Positions 30,301-42,700 of a stretch of DNA of 64,000 nt are shown piece by piece. The notes beneath the pieces are model-generated. The model saw nothing but the letters and a program-made list of their open reading frames with translations, had not been told where the DNA came from and ran no database searches. Position 1 is the first letter of the stretch. Each line of letters opens with the position of its first letter. The DNA comes from Chrysogorgia sp. JL179-B06. Its lineage: Eukaryota > Cnidaria > Anthozoa > Scleralcyonacea > Chrysogorgiidae. The stretch spans positions 6,368,501 to 6,432,500 of the forward strand of contig JAYKKM010000439.1 of NCBI GenBank assembly GCA_035772405.1, read 5' to 3'. Made by a program: the position numbers and the translations under genes.

Positions 30301-33300
30301 CTGCATGAAACACATTTTTATAAATGCAGTTACTATTTTGACATCCAAAAGTAAGGAACAAACCATTTTACAAAATTCTTCCAATTTTCCACCATGATTG
30401 AAATGTGAGGTATTATACAAAAATTACTAACCGAAACAGTACAATTACATGTGCATTTTTACTGGTTGTTACCTGTGATCTATTACATGACAGATAAGCA
30501 CATATGATGTTGCCTCATGTCAACAAATCACATGTACAGCTCTCTCTGTGTATTACTACTTTAGGTCTTTAGCCAATGACATATAGAAAAAGACGGCGAC
30601 TGGTACATTAAACCATAATTCCTTGCGCGTAGTAACCATTGAATCTCGTAGAAATAGCAGAGGATAGAGTTTGAAATAGATTAAGTTTGATAAAAAGGAA
30701 GCTTTTACGTATTTAGTTCATGTTTACAAGGTAAACAATGTTTAACTGTTATTACAGGTGATTTAAGGGCGCAAAGGATTCTGGTAAAATGTACAGCCTC
30801 CATCTTTTTCAGTACCGTCAATTGTATACTGTAGATCATGGATTGTGTTGGCTTGTGTGATGCATGCACATTTTGCCATCCCCTGAAAATTCAAAAAGAC
30901 AATTAATTATCAATAACATTTTTGAAGTGTTTTTTGTATTTGTTATTGTATTAAACAAATTGATTCCATTTTTTGTTGTCTGTTTAGGTATAAATACACA
31001 GAAAATATCACAACGTGGCAAGAACATCAGTGAACCACTCAGCGTGTGTGTGACTTTTGTTATTGCCAAGTTGTGATGTTACTGTATATGCATTTGTAAC
31101 TGAACAGACAACAAAAAATAGAATCTACAGCATATATTTGTTAAATTGTAACTTTTTTACATAGTACATACTAATGTAATATATATAAAATGGATATTTT
31201 ATTTAATATTTGTTAAATTATTTTTTAAATATATATGGTAAATACAGTATTGTATTTTATATAATTATGATTATAATTGTTCGTTTTCAATTTAGGTGAA
31301 GGACATTTACAAACTTCTTGTTGGTGAATGCTTTGCAGAGTTTCGATTCATGCGCCATCAGTTTCGAACTTTGAGGACTCTCAACCCAGATCTGAGTGAT
31401 GATGGTACAATCTGTCCTGCATGTCTAAAAGTGAGTAACTAAAGTTGATGACAATGTTACGCCTTAAGGCCACACCAATTTAATTGTTTGTGGCACGGAT
31501 CCGACCAATCCTATTTTTGTGAAACCAAAATAAAATAAAATTTGTGCCTAATTATTTACTTTGATCAAAAATTGGTTATTTTTGTGCTTTTTCAACCTTT
31601 GTACCCAGGCTTTTCACCGGCGAGTCCGGTGAGGCGAGCGAAAAGACTGGGTACGAGCTTGTACGTTTTTTTTATTATAATTTTTTCCCGACCGACCGAC
31701 CCTAAAAATTTTGAATGAGAAATTGGTGTGGCCTAACTGTATGTAAACGTAATTCAACTGCATTGTTAGTGCCCCGCAGTATAATTATGATTTAACCCTG
31801 GTACTCCTGAAGGTTTCCCCCATGTTAGCGACAAAAATAGTCTGGTGTTAGACAAAGTAAATACATGTATCTAATAAAAGGCAGGTTTAGGGGTGAAAGG
31901 GTTAATATCAAGATTAAATTGCACAGTCATGCAATTGAACCTAGAAGATGTAAGTACAGTAGAGTGCACATAATTATCTTAAATCTGCAAACAGTGTGTT
32001 TGCATTAAAAGTTGGTTTAAGTTTTTATTTGTTTTCTCTTATTAGGAAAACAGTACACAGCATATCTGTTGATGCTTTGTTTGGGTGTGTAAGAAAGAAG
32101 AGCTCTGGTGAAAGTTTTGCATCTCCTAATCATGCCGATACATTTTTCATACCACAGGATGTAGTCGACCAGTTTACTGGCTCATATGGGAAACAAAATA
32201 CAAGACTGGATAATGTACGTTTTGTATAGTATAATGTTAGCCATGGAGTTATTATTTGGTGGTCTTAGCCAGAGTATGTAAATTGTGTGCTCAAAACCTT
32301 TCAAAGACAGCCTTTAATACTTTTTGTGGCCAATGCCAGTCAGACTACAGTACTTATTCATGCAGTAGACTTGGGGAATGGGGTCAGTTGAGGCAGGCGT
32401 ATATGTACAGTAGGTAGGAATGGGATAAATATTCTGGGAAAATTCCTTGAGAAGATATTTATTGTGTTAATATACACGCTGCTGTAGTGAATGATATTTG
32501 TTATTGTTAAAATTGGGAACCCGTTTTCATCCTACTATTTGTAAGTGTTTACTGTAGAATTTATTCTAGCAAACACCTACCGGCCTGTACACTATGTTAT
32601 TGGCTAAAGACCCTATTTTGAAACAAAATGTGTCCATAGTGTGTCAGAATAAAAAGTGAACTACGATCTTTTGTCTAATGTTTGAGACAAAAAAGATAAA
32701 TTTATGCCATACACGTTTAGTATACAGTATACATACAAAAGAATAATTATAACATCATTTTGTTACACTTTAATTAGGATTGCAATCAGTTCCAGGCTGG
32801 GACCAATCTGCGTTCCAAAACAAAATCAGACAAACTTGATGAGACTGCTGTTTTTGGGTGTGCATGCCGTCATGAAGTGCCAAGAAAATTCTTTAGTCTA
32901 AAACGTGGAGAACAGTGAGTTTTAAGAAACAGTAAATTGTTTGTATCGCAATCATATCCTAATTATCAGCCATAGTCCAGTTGCAAAGTAGTAAATCTAG
33001 TACTGCACTTTTAGATATGAATTTTTATTTAGTATATTTATTATATGATATTCGACCATGTCATTAATGAGTATTTTGTAATATACTGTATCTGCTCCTT
33101 TAGGATATCAAATGCTGTGTTTTTACTGCAGTATTTAAAAGAAGCAAATACAGGGCGAGATATGCACATAAATTTCATGTATGACATAGCATGTACGTTG
33201 GAGTCACACTTAAAGGTTAGGTTTTTATTATTTGACTATTGCATTTATGACCTACTCAGGTACACATATTACCATATGTAGGTTTCCCTTTGACGCAAGT

Positions 33301-35686
33301 AAAATCTTTTGGCGTAGTAAAATGATAAAAGTGACGTTTTAGGTTGGTTCAGCTGTCATTGGGTTAATTTAACTTTGTAAATTTAGTATCTATTTTTTTG
33401 TTTAGAGAACTGGTCAAACAGATTTGTTGGAAGATGTTAGGCTGGCTATCCCAGCATTTCATGTGTATGGTCATAAGCTCAAATGTCAGGTTAAGTGCAT
33501 ATGAATACCTGGTTCTATGTTTTATAGCTGTTGTCTTATTTTAAGTGATTTCCATTCCCACCGAAATATTGAAAATCAGATTTCTCTTGAGATTGACATT
33601 GGGTGGTTATTAAGAAATACAAAACCTTTTCTTTTTCTTTTTCTTATTGTTGTTAAAGAGTCACTTGACATAGTAAATGTCTCAGTGCTTCTATCGAGTT
33701 ATATAAAGCATGCGGAAAGTTGGAAGAACATGTCATGAGAGAAGCTTCTAATTGCTTCGCAAATGTTGTTTCAACTGCCCAAAAAATAATCCGAGAAATT
33801 ATGAATCTCGAAAAATGATTTCTTCAAGATGTTTGTTGGCATTAAGTTGTTTTTCTTATTTTGTTTAAGTTATTTTGATGATGACAACCAACAACTAAAC
33901 AATTGAGTTTTTCTGCAAAATGAATGCCAAGCATGCTGTATTTTGTATAAAACATAAAATAAAATTTATACTACTGTACGCAAGCTCTGATTGGGAGAAT
34001 TGCGCACTTAATCGAAAATTAATTTTTCCGTGCGGGATACTGGATCCATGCACTTGGTATTTTGCTCAGATTTTCTCCCAACATCCTGCATGTTTGGAGA
34101 AATGAAATACCTAATGGTTTCCGTGTTTGGATGACCTGATCCAAACATGGGTATATTGACCATAGAAATAATAGATATAGAATGTGTTAATTTAAAATAC
34201 GAAATAAACTCGCCCCAGAGCACACGGACCGCTCCTTGGTAAATGCAGTATGTCAGATTACTATTACTTTTTTAATCGTATATTTGCTTTACTTTTTGTT
34301 TGTTTGTTTCTTTCTTTTTGGTGGTAGATATCCTATAGTCCGAGAAGATTGACTGGTTTTGGTTTGACAGATGGCGAGGTCATGGAGAGGTTATGGTCAT
34401 ATCTCCGTCCAACCGGCAAAATAACCAAAGAGATGACGGCAACCCATCGTATTGATGCCCTCACTGACTTTCTTTTGCACTATACCAGAAGATCGAGATA
34501 TCAAATTGGTATTTTACATTGTTTAAATTTTTACATGCACCGTAGATTATGTGTATCTAGATTTAAATCAACCCAAAATTCTAAATATACTGTACGACAT
34601 AATTTCTTTAATTTTAATACTAAATATATTTTAATTTGGCGAACTTATATTATCAACTTTAATATAAATATATAATAATTTAACACATTTCTAACTGAAA
34701 CAACTTTAATTATTTTATTCTAACTCAGGCTAACGCCAGACGGCCGAGATACAGTAGGTCTCGGAAGGAATGTGTAATATCACATTTTTGCATATTTCCT
34801 AGGTGATCTACTTTATCAACGCATGGAAAGGACGTTACAAGTACAGCGTTGTTCAAACGATGAGTGGGGAGTTTTGGTTTCTAAATTAGGAAAAGATGGT
34901 TAGTTAATGATATTCCCCATTTATACTTCTTCATATAGGCGAGTTGCACGATCGTGCGCACGCATTATTTTGGCAGGTCACATGCATTAGAACTACTAAC
35001 GTGATGGGGAAATGAAACGATTTCAACAATTTCTGAAGATACTAACTTTAAAAGTTATTTCTGTACATTTTGGAGTTAATTTCTATTGAAACACAGTTGA
35101 ATTCCTTTCAGTTTTTTGCCATGTTTTTATGCATGTAGCCCGCCAAAATAATGCGCGCGCATCATTGCGCAACTGGCTTATACTTTTCCCCAGCGGTACG
35201 TTATAACTGTACTGCGTATTCTGGAGAAAATTCAGCGGTTTTAAATCAATTTGCGTGTTTGAGTGTCAAACAGAACTAATATGCAACTGTGATACACCTA
35301 TACTAATAACTGTATGATATAGGCCCCTGGCACATGACGCAAAAACGGTAATTTTTGTCATTTAGCGTGAGAGATCGCACGGCGAAAATCTTGAAGAAGT
35401 CACCTTGTTTTTATGTCATTTTTGTGTCTCATTTTCCAAAAGAAATAGTTAATAGAAAAGTTTGTCCCATATATCGAGTTATCGGGGCATTTGAACACGC
35501 TTCTCTCGTGCGGTTCGCTCAACTTCCCGCGCGCCTATATTACTCGTTAGAGACATGGGACACGTTTTTACTTTTTAAAATATTACTCTTACTAATTATA
35601 TGACGTTGGTTATATAGCAATTGTTTTGCAAAATGAAGTTAAAGCCTGGGCGGATGCAGAGAAAATTGAATTCCTGAATGTGTCTC
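27304..35686 (+). CDS. KDZ-superfamily transposase (CxC2 + DDE), multi-exon
   Basis: Exons, by GT/AG borders and reading phase: 27304-27817, 28849-28948, 29051-30045 (split by a MITE at 29256-30021), 31296-31430, 32046-32214, 32778-32914, 33104-33215, 33406-33489, 34328-34508, 34803-34898 and 35618-35686, about 600 residues in all. Exon 1 has the CxC2 cysteine cluster (CCNNQC, CRCRDCG, CVECCHEIH). Later exons carry KDZ signatures: ICPACL, SVDALF (first Asp), CACRHEVP, MYDIAC (second Asp), AIPAFHVYGHK and GFGLTDGEVMERLWS (Glu). Phases agree at all joins except 31430/32046, where a small exon may be missed. The C-terminus is not found; a satellite starts 136 bp after the last exon. The exon-3 MITE would disable this copy. 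Confidence 0.9.
28243..28410 (+). repeat. tRNA-derived SINE, copy 1
   Basis: It begins GAACCAGTACATCATTGTAA and contains a box-A-like GGTGGCTCAATGG. The box B is degenerate here. It shares order and most bases with 28504-28670, and lies in transposase intron 1. Confidence 0.65.
28504..28670 (+). repeat. tRNA-derived SINE, copy 2
   Basis: Same head as copy 1, with a box A GGTGGCTCAATGG and a clear box B GGTTACAGGCTCGATTCC, followed by the shared tail ACGAGCTTGACGAT. The internal pol III promoter is intact; with a non-tRNA tail and a neighbouring copy it is a SINE, not a tRNA gene. Confidence 0.7.
29256..30021. mobile_element. hAT-type non-autonomous element inside transposase exon 3
   Basis: Terminal repeats CAGGGGCGTAGGAAGC and GCTTCCTACGCCCCTG. 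The 8-bp flanks GTTCCAGA (29248-29255) and CTTCCAGA (30022-30029) match at 7 of 8, the length expected for hAT. G/C-rich subterminal hairpins (GGGGGGCC). 766 bp without a coding frame. Removing it restores a continuous exon ending at a donor site at 30045. Confidence 0.9.
29704..29845. mobile_element. 142-bp hAT-type MITE nested in the 766-bp element
   Basis: Ends CAGGGGCGGCGT and ACGCCGCCCCTG, flanked by GTGGTTCC (29696-29703) and GTGGTTCT (29846-29853). It is a third layer: MITE in MITE in transposase exon. Confidence 0.85.
30046..31295. other. Transposase intron, no feature seen
   Basis: A/T-rich intron between exons 3 and 4. Short open frames near 30836-31076 on both strands have no recognisable content. 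Confidence 0.5.
31467..31734. mobile_element. MITE with terminal AGGCCACACCAATTT repeats
   Basis: Left end AGGCCACACCAATTT and right end AAATTGGTGTGGCCT are inverse copies over at least 15 bp. The interior has a G/C-rich hairpin (CACCGGCGAGTCCGGTGAGG) and CCGACCGACCGACC. 268 bp, non-coding, within a transposase intron. Confidence 0.75.
34942..35174. mobile_element. MITE with ~40-bp inverted ends
   Basis: AGTTGCACGATCGTGCGCAC at the left matches the inverse of GCGCGCATCATTGCGCAACT at the right, and the arms share GCATTATTTTGGC. 233 bp, non-coding, in the intron before the last transposase exon. Confidence 0.7.
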
Positions 35687-35821
35687 GTAAGTTTTGGTCA
35701 GCAACTCACAAGTACATGTATGTCCCTACAAAGTTGTTTAACAAAATGTTTTATTTCCTGGGTTTTTTTTATTTATCTCTGTCTTGCAAATTTTGTTCTT
35801 TCCTTCAGGGGAAAATCCAAC

Positions 35822-38010
35822 TTTAGCCGACTGAAGTAACATATTCAAATTTCAGTCCAATCCGATTAATCTAACTTATATGTGCGAATGTGTTCATTTT
35901 TACAATAACCCCTGTATAGCTGTATAATTATAGTCTGACAACACCAAAACAGGATCTCTTGGGTAACTTACTTAATTGCATTCAATATTTTCGTATGAAA
36001 TTTTGCACATAACTATATTTAGCCGACTGAAGTAACATATTCAAATTTCAGTCCAATCCGATTAATCTAACTTATATGTGCGAATGTGTTCATTTTTACA
36101 ATAACCCCTGTATAGCAGCTGTATATAGTCTGACAACACCAAAACAGGATCTCTTGGGTAACTTACTTGCATTCAATATTTTCGTATAAAATTTTGCACA
36201 TAACTATATTTAGCCGACTGAAGTAACATATTCAAATTTCAGTCCAATCCGATTAATCTAACTTATATGTGCGAATGTGTTCATTTTTACAATAACCCCT
36301 GTATAGCAGCTGTATATAGTCTGACAACACCAAAACAGGATCTCTTGGGTAACTTACTTGCATTCAATATTTTCGTATAAAATTTTGCACATAACTATAT
36401 TTAGCCGACTGAAGTAACATATTCAAATTTCAGTCCAATCCGATTAATCTAACTTATATGTGCGAATGTGTTCATTTTTACAATAACCCCTGTATAGCAG
36501 CTGTATAATATAGTCTGACAACACCAAAACAGGATCTCTTGGGTAACTTACTTGCATTCAATATTTTCGTATAAAATTTTGCACATAACTATATTTAGCC
36601 GACTGAAGTAACATATTCAAATTTCAGTCCAATCCGATTAATCTAACTTATATGTGCGAATGTGTTCATTTTTACAATAACCCCTGTATAGCAGCTGTAT
36701 ATAGTCTGACAACACCAAAACAGGATCTCTTGGGTAACTTACTTGCATTCAATATTTTCGTATAAAATTTTGCACATAACTATATTTAGCCGACTGAAGT
36801 AACATATTCAAATTTCAGTCCAATCCGATTAATCTAACTTATATGTGCGAATGTGTTCATTTTTACAATAACCCCTGTGTAGCTGTATATAGTCTGACAA
36901 CACCAAAACAGCTCTCTTGGGTAACTTACTTGCATTCAATATTTTCGTATAAAAGTTTGCACATAACTATATTTAGCCGACTGAAGTAACATATTCAAAT
37001 TTCAATCCAATCCGATTAATCTAACTTATATGTGCGAATGTGTTCATTTTTACAATAACCCCTGTATAGCTGTATATAGTCTGACAACACCAAAACAGCT
37101 CTCTTGGGTAACTTAATTGCATTCAATATTTTCGTATGAAATTTTGCACATAACTATATTTAGCCGAATGAAGTAAGATATTCAAATTTCAGTCCAATCC
37201 GATTAATCTAACTTATATGTGCGAATGTGTTCATTTTTACAATAACCCTGTGTAGCTGTATATAGTCTGACAACACCAAAACAGCTCTCTTGCGTAACTT
37301 ACTTGCATTCAATATTTTCGTACAAAATTTTGCACATAACTATATTTAGCCGACTGAAGTAACATATTCAAATTTCAGTCCAATCCGATTAATCTAACTT
37401 ATATGTGCGAATGTGTTCATTTTTACAATAACCTCTGTATAGCTGTATATAGTCTGACAACACCAAAACAGCTCTCTTGAGTAACTTACTTGCATTCAAT
37501 ATTTTCGTACAAAATTTTGCACATAACTATATTTAGCCGACTGAAGTAACATATTGAAATTTCAGTCCAATCCGATTAATCTAACTTATATGTGCGAATG
37601 TGTTCATTTTTACAATAACCCCTGTATAGCTGTATATAGTCTGACAACACCAAAACAGCTCTCTTGGGTAACTTACTTGCATTCAATATTTTCGTACAAA
37701 ATTTTGCACATAACTATATTTAGCCGACTGAAGTAACATATTCAAATTTCAGTCCAACCCGATTAATCTAACTTATATGTGCGAATGTGTTCATTTTTAC
37801 AATAACCCCTGTATAGCTGCATATAATTATAGTCTGACAACACCAAAACAGCTCTCTTGCGTAACTTACTTGCATTCAATATTTTCGTATGAAATTTTGC
37901 ATATAACTATATTTAGCCAACTGAAGTAACGTATTCAAATTTCATTCCAATCCGATTAATCTAACTTATATGTGCGAATGTGTTCATTTTTACAATAACC
38001 CAAAAAATAT
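35822..38010. repeat. Satellite array, 186-196-bp unit (~11.5 copies)
   Basis: Units start with TTTAGCCGACTGAAGTAACA at 35822, 36018, 36209, 36400, 36594, 36785, 36972, 37159, 37345, 37532, 37719 and 37912; the last is partial. The left copies (191-196 bp) carry GATCTCTTGGG; the right copies (mostly 187 bp) have a short deletion there (AGCTCTCTTGGG). The array begins 136 bp after the last recognised transposase exon and may have displaced or separated the 3' exons. Confidence 0.97.
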
Positions 38011-38173
38011 ACAGATAGCTGTATACGCCCTAATCTGACCTCGTTTTTCTACATCACGTACCGTTCAAATCCGTCATATAAGCTGAAATTTTGATATAAT
38101 ACTAGGTTCTGCGACTTAGAGTGATATGCAAACACCACACTGAAATTCCCCTACTTGAAGCTTCTAAGGCCAG

Positions 38174-38350
38174 GTTTACACTAGTACGGTACGGTAAGTG
38201 AGCCGTTAAAAAATCAATACGTTTCTTTGTTGTGTTTAGACTGTACCTGCCTAATCCGGAGTGGTTTGCCGTAGCGTAGTCACTACGCCAAGCACTCCGG
38301 ATGTAAATCACTACGCTACGGCAAATTTAACGTAGCGTAGTAGTGTAAAC
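38174..38350. mobile_element. MITE with GTTTACACTA ends
   Basis: Left end GTTTACACTAGTACG and right end CGTAGTAGTGTAAAC are inverse with one mismatch. Inside are repeated CGTAGCGTAG motifs and a near-palindrome around AATCCGGAGTGG/CACTCCGGAT. Confidence 0.65.
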
Positions 38351-38698
38351 ATACATGTATGCATGGCGAGCACGCCCCCTAATCCCCCTAGAAGTATCGC
38401 GCCTTCGGAGCGAATATCGTCGTTTATCATTCACTGTAATATTTCTACTGTTTTGATTGGTTGATTTACCTGAAAATAACTGCGTGCAAATATCGATTCA
38501 GCTGCAAATAACTGGTGCAAATACTTTATTGAGCATGCGCACATGGAAAATGATTCGTCAGCTTGAATTGAAAAAGCGATTTGTCGTCTTTACTTGAGGA
38601 AAAGGACGCCGAAAACACAAAAAAGGCAACCAAAGTTGCTTTAGAGGGTATTTACAATATTGACGTCTAAAGTTAAACTTGCGACGGTGAATGATAAA

Positions 38699-38841
38699 AC
38701 AATTATTGAACTCGGCTATCGTAAAATATCGTGATTTATCAGTGGCTCGCAGATCAATTATTTGCCTCTGCCATCGGCAAATAATTGATCTGCTCGCCAC
38801 TGATAAATCACGATATTTTGCTCAACCTCGTCCAATAATTG
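38699..38841. repeat. Large near-perfect palindrome (foldback)
   Basis: Arms of about 68 nt on either side of a ~7-nt loop near 38773. The arms share AAAATATCGTGATTTATCAG and GCAGATCAATTATTTGCC, then become imperfect towards CAATTATTG at the outer ends. It sits between the two convergent genes. Confidence 0.85.
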
Positions 38842-39723
38842 TATAAAATTTGTACCGGTTTCGCCGAGTTTCAGCCCCACCGGAGGGGGCATATTAATAG
38901 GGTTTAAAGCCAAAAACTCTATTCAAACGTCAACTCGAGTTATATATTTAATTATAACACAGATCTTTAATGAAAGAAACCTCGCCGTATTGCGATACTC
39001 TTTTTGTCTATAAAGCATTATTATTAGAATCTACCTGCATGGAGATTGGAGATGCAGCTCAGTATAGAGCCATCCTTTGTGACTAATTCGAGCGGTTCTT
39101 TGGTACAAGATTCGCCGCTTACGGCATCAATTAAGTCTCTGTTTAGACCGCGTTCACACCATACCAGTACGACATGAAGCCGTAACGAAATCGTTACGAT
39201 TTGGCCTTGGCCAGCATGAAATGACACGAAACTGTAATGCTAACGTAACAGAATTAATGGCTTCACAATCTGTGAACACTTTATAGTGTGAACACCTTAC
39301 ATACCAGAAAGATTTCACCACAGTTTTACGAATCGTCTCTTTTTATAAAAAATGCGGTTGGAAAAAATGTTATTAATTTCAGAAAAAATGTTATTAATTT
39401 CAGAAAAAAACAATGAGTTTCCAAAGCATTCTGAAAAGAGTTCATTTACATAAACAAATCTCTACAAAGTTAACACATAAATGTTTATAAATTTGAAAGC
39501 ATACAAAAGCATAAAAAAACAAAGGAATGCTAGCAGTCAAGCATACGATATAAGTCCAGCAAACTTCTACTCTGGGACTTATAAACAAATAGTAGAAAAT
39601 CGGGAGTGATAACAAAGAAATTCATCAGAAATAGAAGGAAAGAACAAGAGAAGAATAAGTCCCAGAGTAGAAGTCAATTCAGTAGGAAGTGCGGAATATA
39701 TAACATATTTAATGGTAACATAT
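38842..39723. other. Gap between the convergent KDZ-element genes
   Basis: No coding exon is visible. A possible short MITE lies at about 39149-39297 (GTTCACACCAT... and a GTGTGAACA end). A local direct repeat AATGTTATTAATTTCAGAAA occurs twice at 39367-39410. Confidence 0.4.
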
Positions 39724-42700
39724 TTATTCAGGAGGTGAAGTAAGCTTAGAAATTGGCCATGCATAATATCCTCCTATTTCTACAGGTTCATCATCATCAA
39801 ACGGTCCTGGAATTGGTGTTTTCATGCGATAGTTATCCGCCAAAGTGTCGACTTCAATAACTAGGGAGTTTCTCGGAAGTTGGCGACCATGTACAGTGTT
39901 GCGCGCTGTAACTTTCCCCGACCCTCTGACAATGTTGGTTTCATCCATTAGTCCAAAGCGAGTACCTGCAACAATAGCGAATAAGTAGGTTTACTTCATC
40001 ACATAAGTTTACTTTGTCATATCTAGCGAAGAATTGAGTAGGTTTTTCATTACAAAGGTTTATTTTGTCACATCTGTATAAATTGTTCGTTTTTTGATAA
40101 AAGCATGAAACTTGGCAGAGTTACTAAGCTCCATGAGATAAACAATTTCTGTACCGCGGGCCACGCAAAATGCACTAATGGTATCGAGTACTGCGAATGT
40201 CATCGATAACGACGTCATCTATAGAATAATATAAATATTGGAAATTCAACAATTTGACAATACCTTCTTATATTACTGAAAAATCGCTGATCATATTTTT
40301 GAAAAAAATGCTGAGTCAGCTTTTCATTGTTTGTATCTATAAATCGTTTTAAAATGGTATAAACTGTTTGTTTTTATGCCAATAAAGTTCCTGTTGAGAG
40401 GCTATATCCCTAAGAAAAATAATTAATATGTTTCCATCATATGTTTCCATCTTCATTAATATGTTTCCATCATCATAAAGAAATAATAAAAAAAGTTTTA
40501 GTTCATTGGAAATATATTAAGCCCTTCTTTTGGGGATATTCTCTCAACAGGAGCTTAATTGGCACAAAACAAATCAGTCACCATTAACTATGTATAAACA
40601 GTGCAAAAAATTATAACTCAGCAGTTTTTCAAAACTTTAATATACTATAGATGACGTAAAGGTCTGTTTAAGCGGATCCAACAAGTTGGGCCAACAGCTG
40701 GGCAACATCATCCAATAATGTCGGATGCAACATGTTGGACCCGTTTGAACACTATGTTGGATAATATTGCATGATGTGGGACGAAGTATAATCAGGTTTG
40801 ATACGGTTCAAATTTTTATCCTCCAACATTAAACGAGTTCATTGTTGTTGTTTCCGTGGAGATATAAGTCATTTGAGCTGTCCCGATCCATAGACGCGAT
40901 CCTTTGAAGTTTGAGATAAAGGTAGTTAAAAAGTAGAGTATCAAACCTTCTTTTAACTGCAAGAATAGTGTGTTTTGGGATGGCGAACATCCAGGTTGGA
41001 CAGGCAATGGCAAGAGAATCGACGCCTGAGAACTCGTGTTTTCCGATGCCACTTTCGGATGGCTTATACATGACGTTGACACAGTTTTGCTCTGCGCTGA
41101 CGCTGTTGGTAATGACGCCAAGGCAGCTACAGTCGTTAGTGTGGCAGATTGTGTCGAAGAAGACCGTTGAGTTAAGGTCGTTAATGGTGATTGATTGTTA
41201 TTTTCAATCGCAGATGTAGTGCAAGTAGCAAGTGGCTGTGTAGAAGTGGCTAAAAAACTGGTACGAGGTGGAGTGTTTGGATTGCAGGGTGAAGCCTCCG
41301 ACGTAGTAGAAATGGGTGGGCTCGGCCGTAGCAATGCTGTTTTTGACGCACTGTTAGTAATAAATGTTGATGTTTGTGGAAGATTTGAAGGGCATGAAGA
41401 TTCCAAAGCCGCCTGCGTGGTAGTATTGGATGTAGTTGAACTTTGCACGGACGTACTACAGGATGACTCCAGGCAGGGTGGATTGAATACAAAAGAAAAT
41501 TCGTCCTGGCACTCCCACAGCTTCCGTCTTTGCGCTTCACCGTAGAAACTAGGTTTCTTCGGATTGGATCCAACAATATCAAGGACGTATGATGGTAAAC
41601 CAACAAATGTTAGTCCAATGTCTTTCACCCTTGAATACGGTAGACTTGCTGGTTTGCCGATCAACATACCTAGTAGTAAATGTAATTAGCCTCCTACAAT
41701 AATTCGTGCAGAGCTGTACAAATCATTACTCAATTACAATTACTTCCACCAAAGCAGTGCATCCCCACAGGAGTTGAACCTGTGCTCGTATTCAAAAACG
41801 AGATCTACTGAGATGTCTTGTTCTGCATGGTGGTAACAAAACAATACTAAAAATTAACGAGTAGATTATCAGTATTATGACCAAACTAAAATATTAACAA
41901 AATAGTAAACTTGCGTATAAAACGACCAACGACCGAAGTATCCACCATCAGAGTTCATCAGGAACCTTTCCTGAAAATACGTGCTTAAGCAATGCCCATT
42001 TCTTGTCTATTAATCCCAAGCTCGTTAATCAAACACTTTTCACATTAAACGATATTCACTAGTCTTAGTATTAAATGATTGGCTATCGCCTGATCTAAAA
42101 CTAACGCCAGGGAGATTACGATGGAAACAAGGGTGCATGTAATCTATACTTACTCTCCTCGGTCCATATAAAATAATTCTTACAAAATACATCACATTAT
42201 ACATACCATACTTTTCGTTAAAAATATCCTGTATCATTTTCTGAGATATTTCCTTCTTCTCATGACGAAAAGAAGCTAAATAATTACAGAAATGTTAAAG
42301 ATTTTTATAAAAGCAGAGAATCTACATTCAAGCAATTTGTTTATGATACCTTCAGGTTTTAATAATTACATGCAAAGTAATTAAATTAATTTCTAACAGA
42401 AAATCCATCAACAGATGACTGAGATGAGTAAGAATGTGATAAAAAGAAAAAAGTGGTGTCATACCATCTTTAACATTGCTTGAAAATTGAGCGAAAACAT
42501 CAGGATTGTGATCCAGAAAATATTTGGCCAATTTTGTTGCTCCATGGTAGAGTAGTCCATTGTTTATACAAATAACTAAACATTCAGTACCCTTGAAGTT
42601 GTCAAGTTCTGAAACCTTAGAAAAGAAAAAACCGAATAGTTCGATCAGTGTACAGTTTTATATACAATAATACAGATAGATTTATATAGCGCCTTTTGCA

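Noticed and set aside
41195..41545. Plus-strand Val/Asp-rich frame
   Set aside because: Antisense of the Ser/Thr/Pro-rich linker of the accessory gene.
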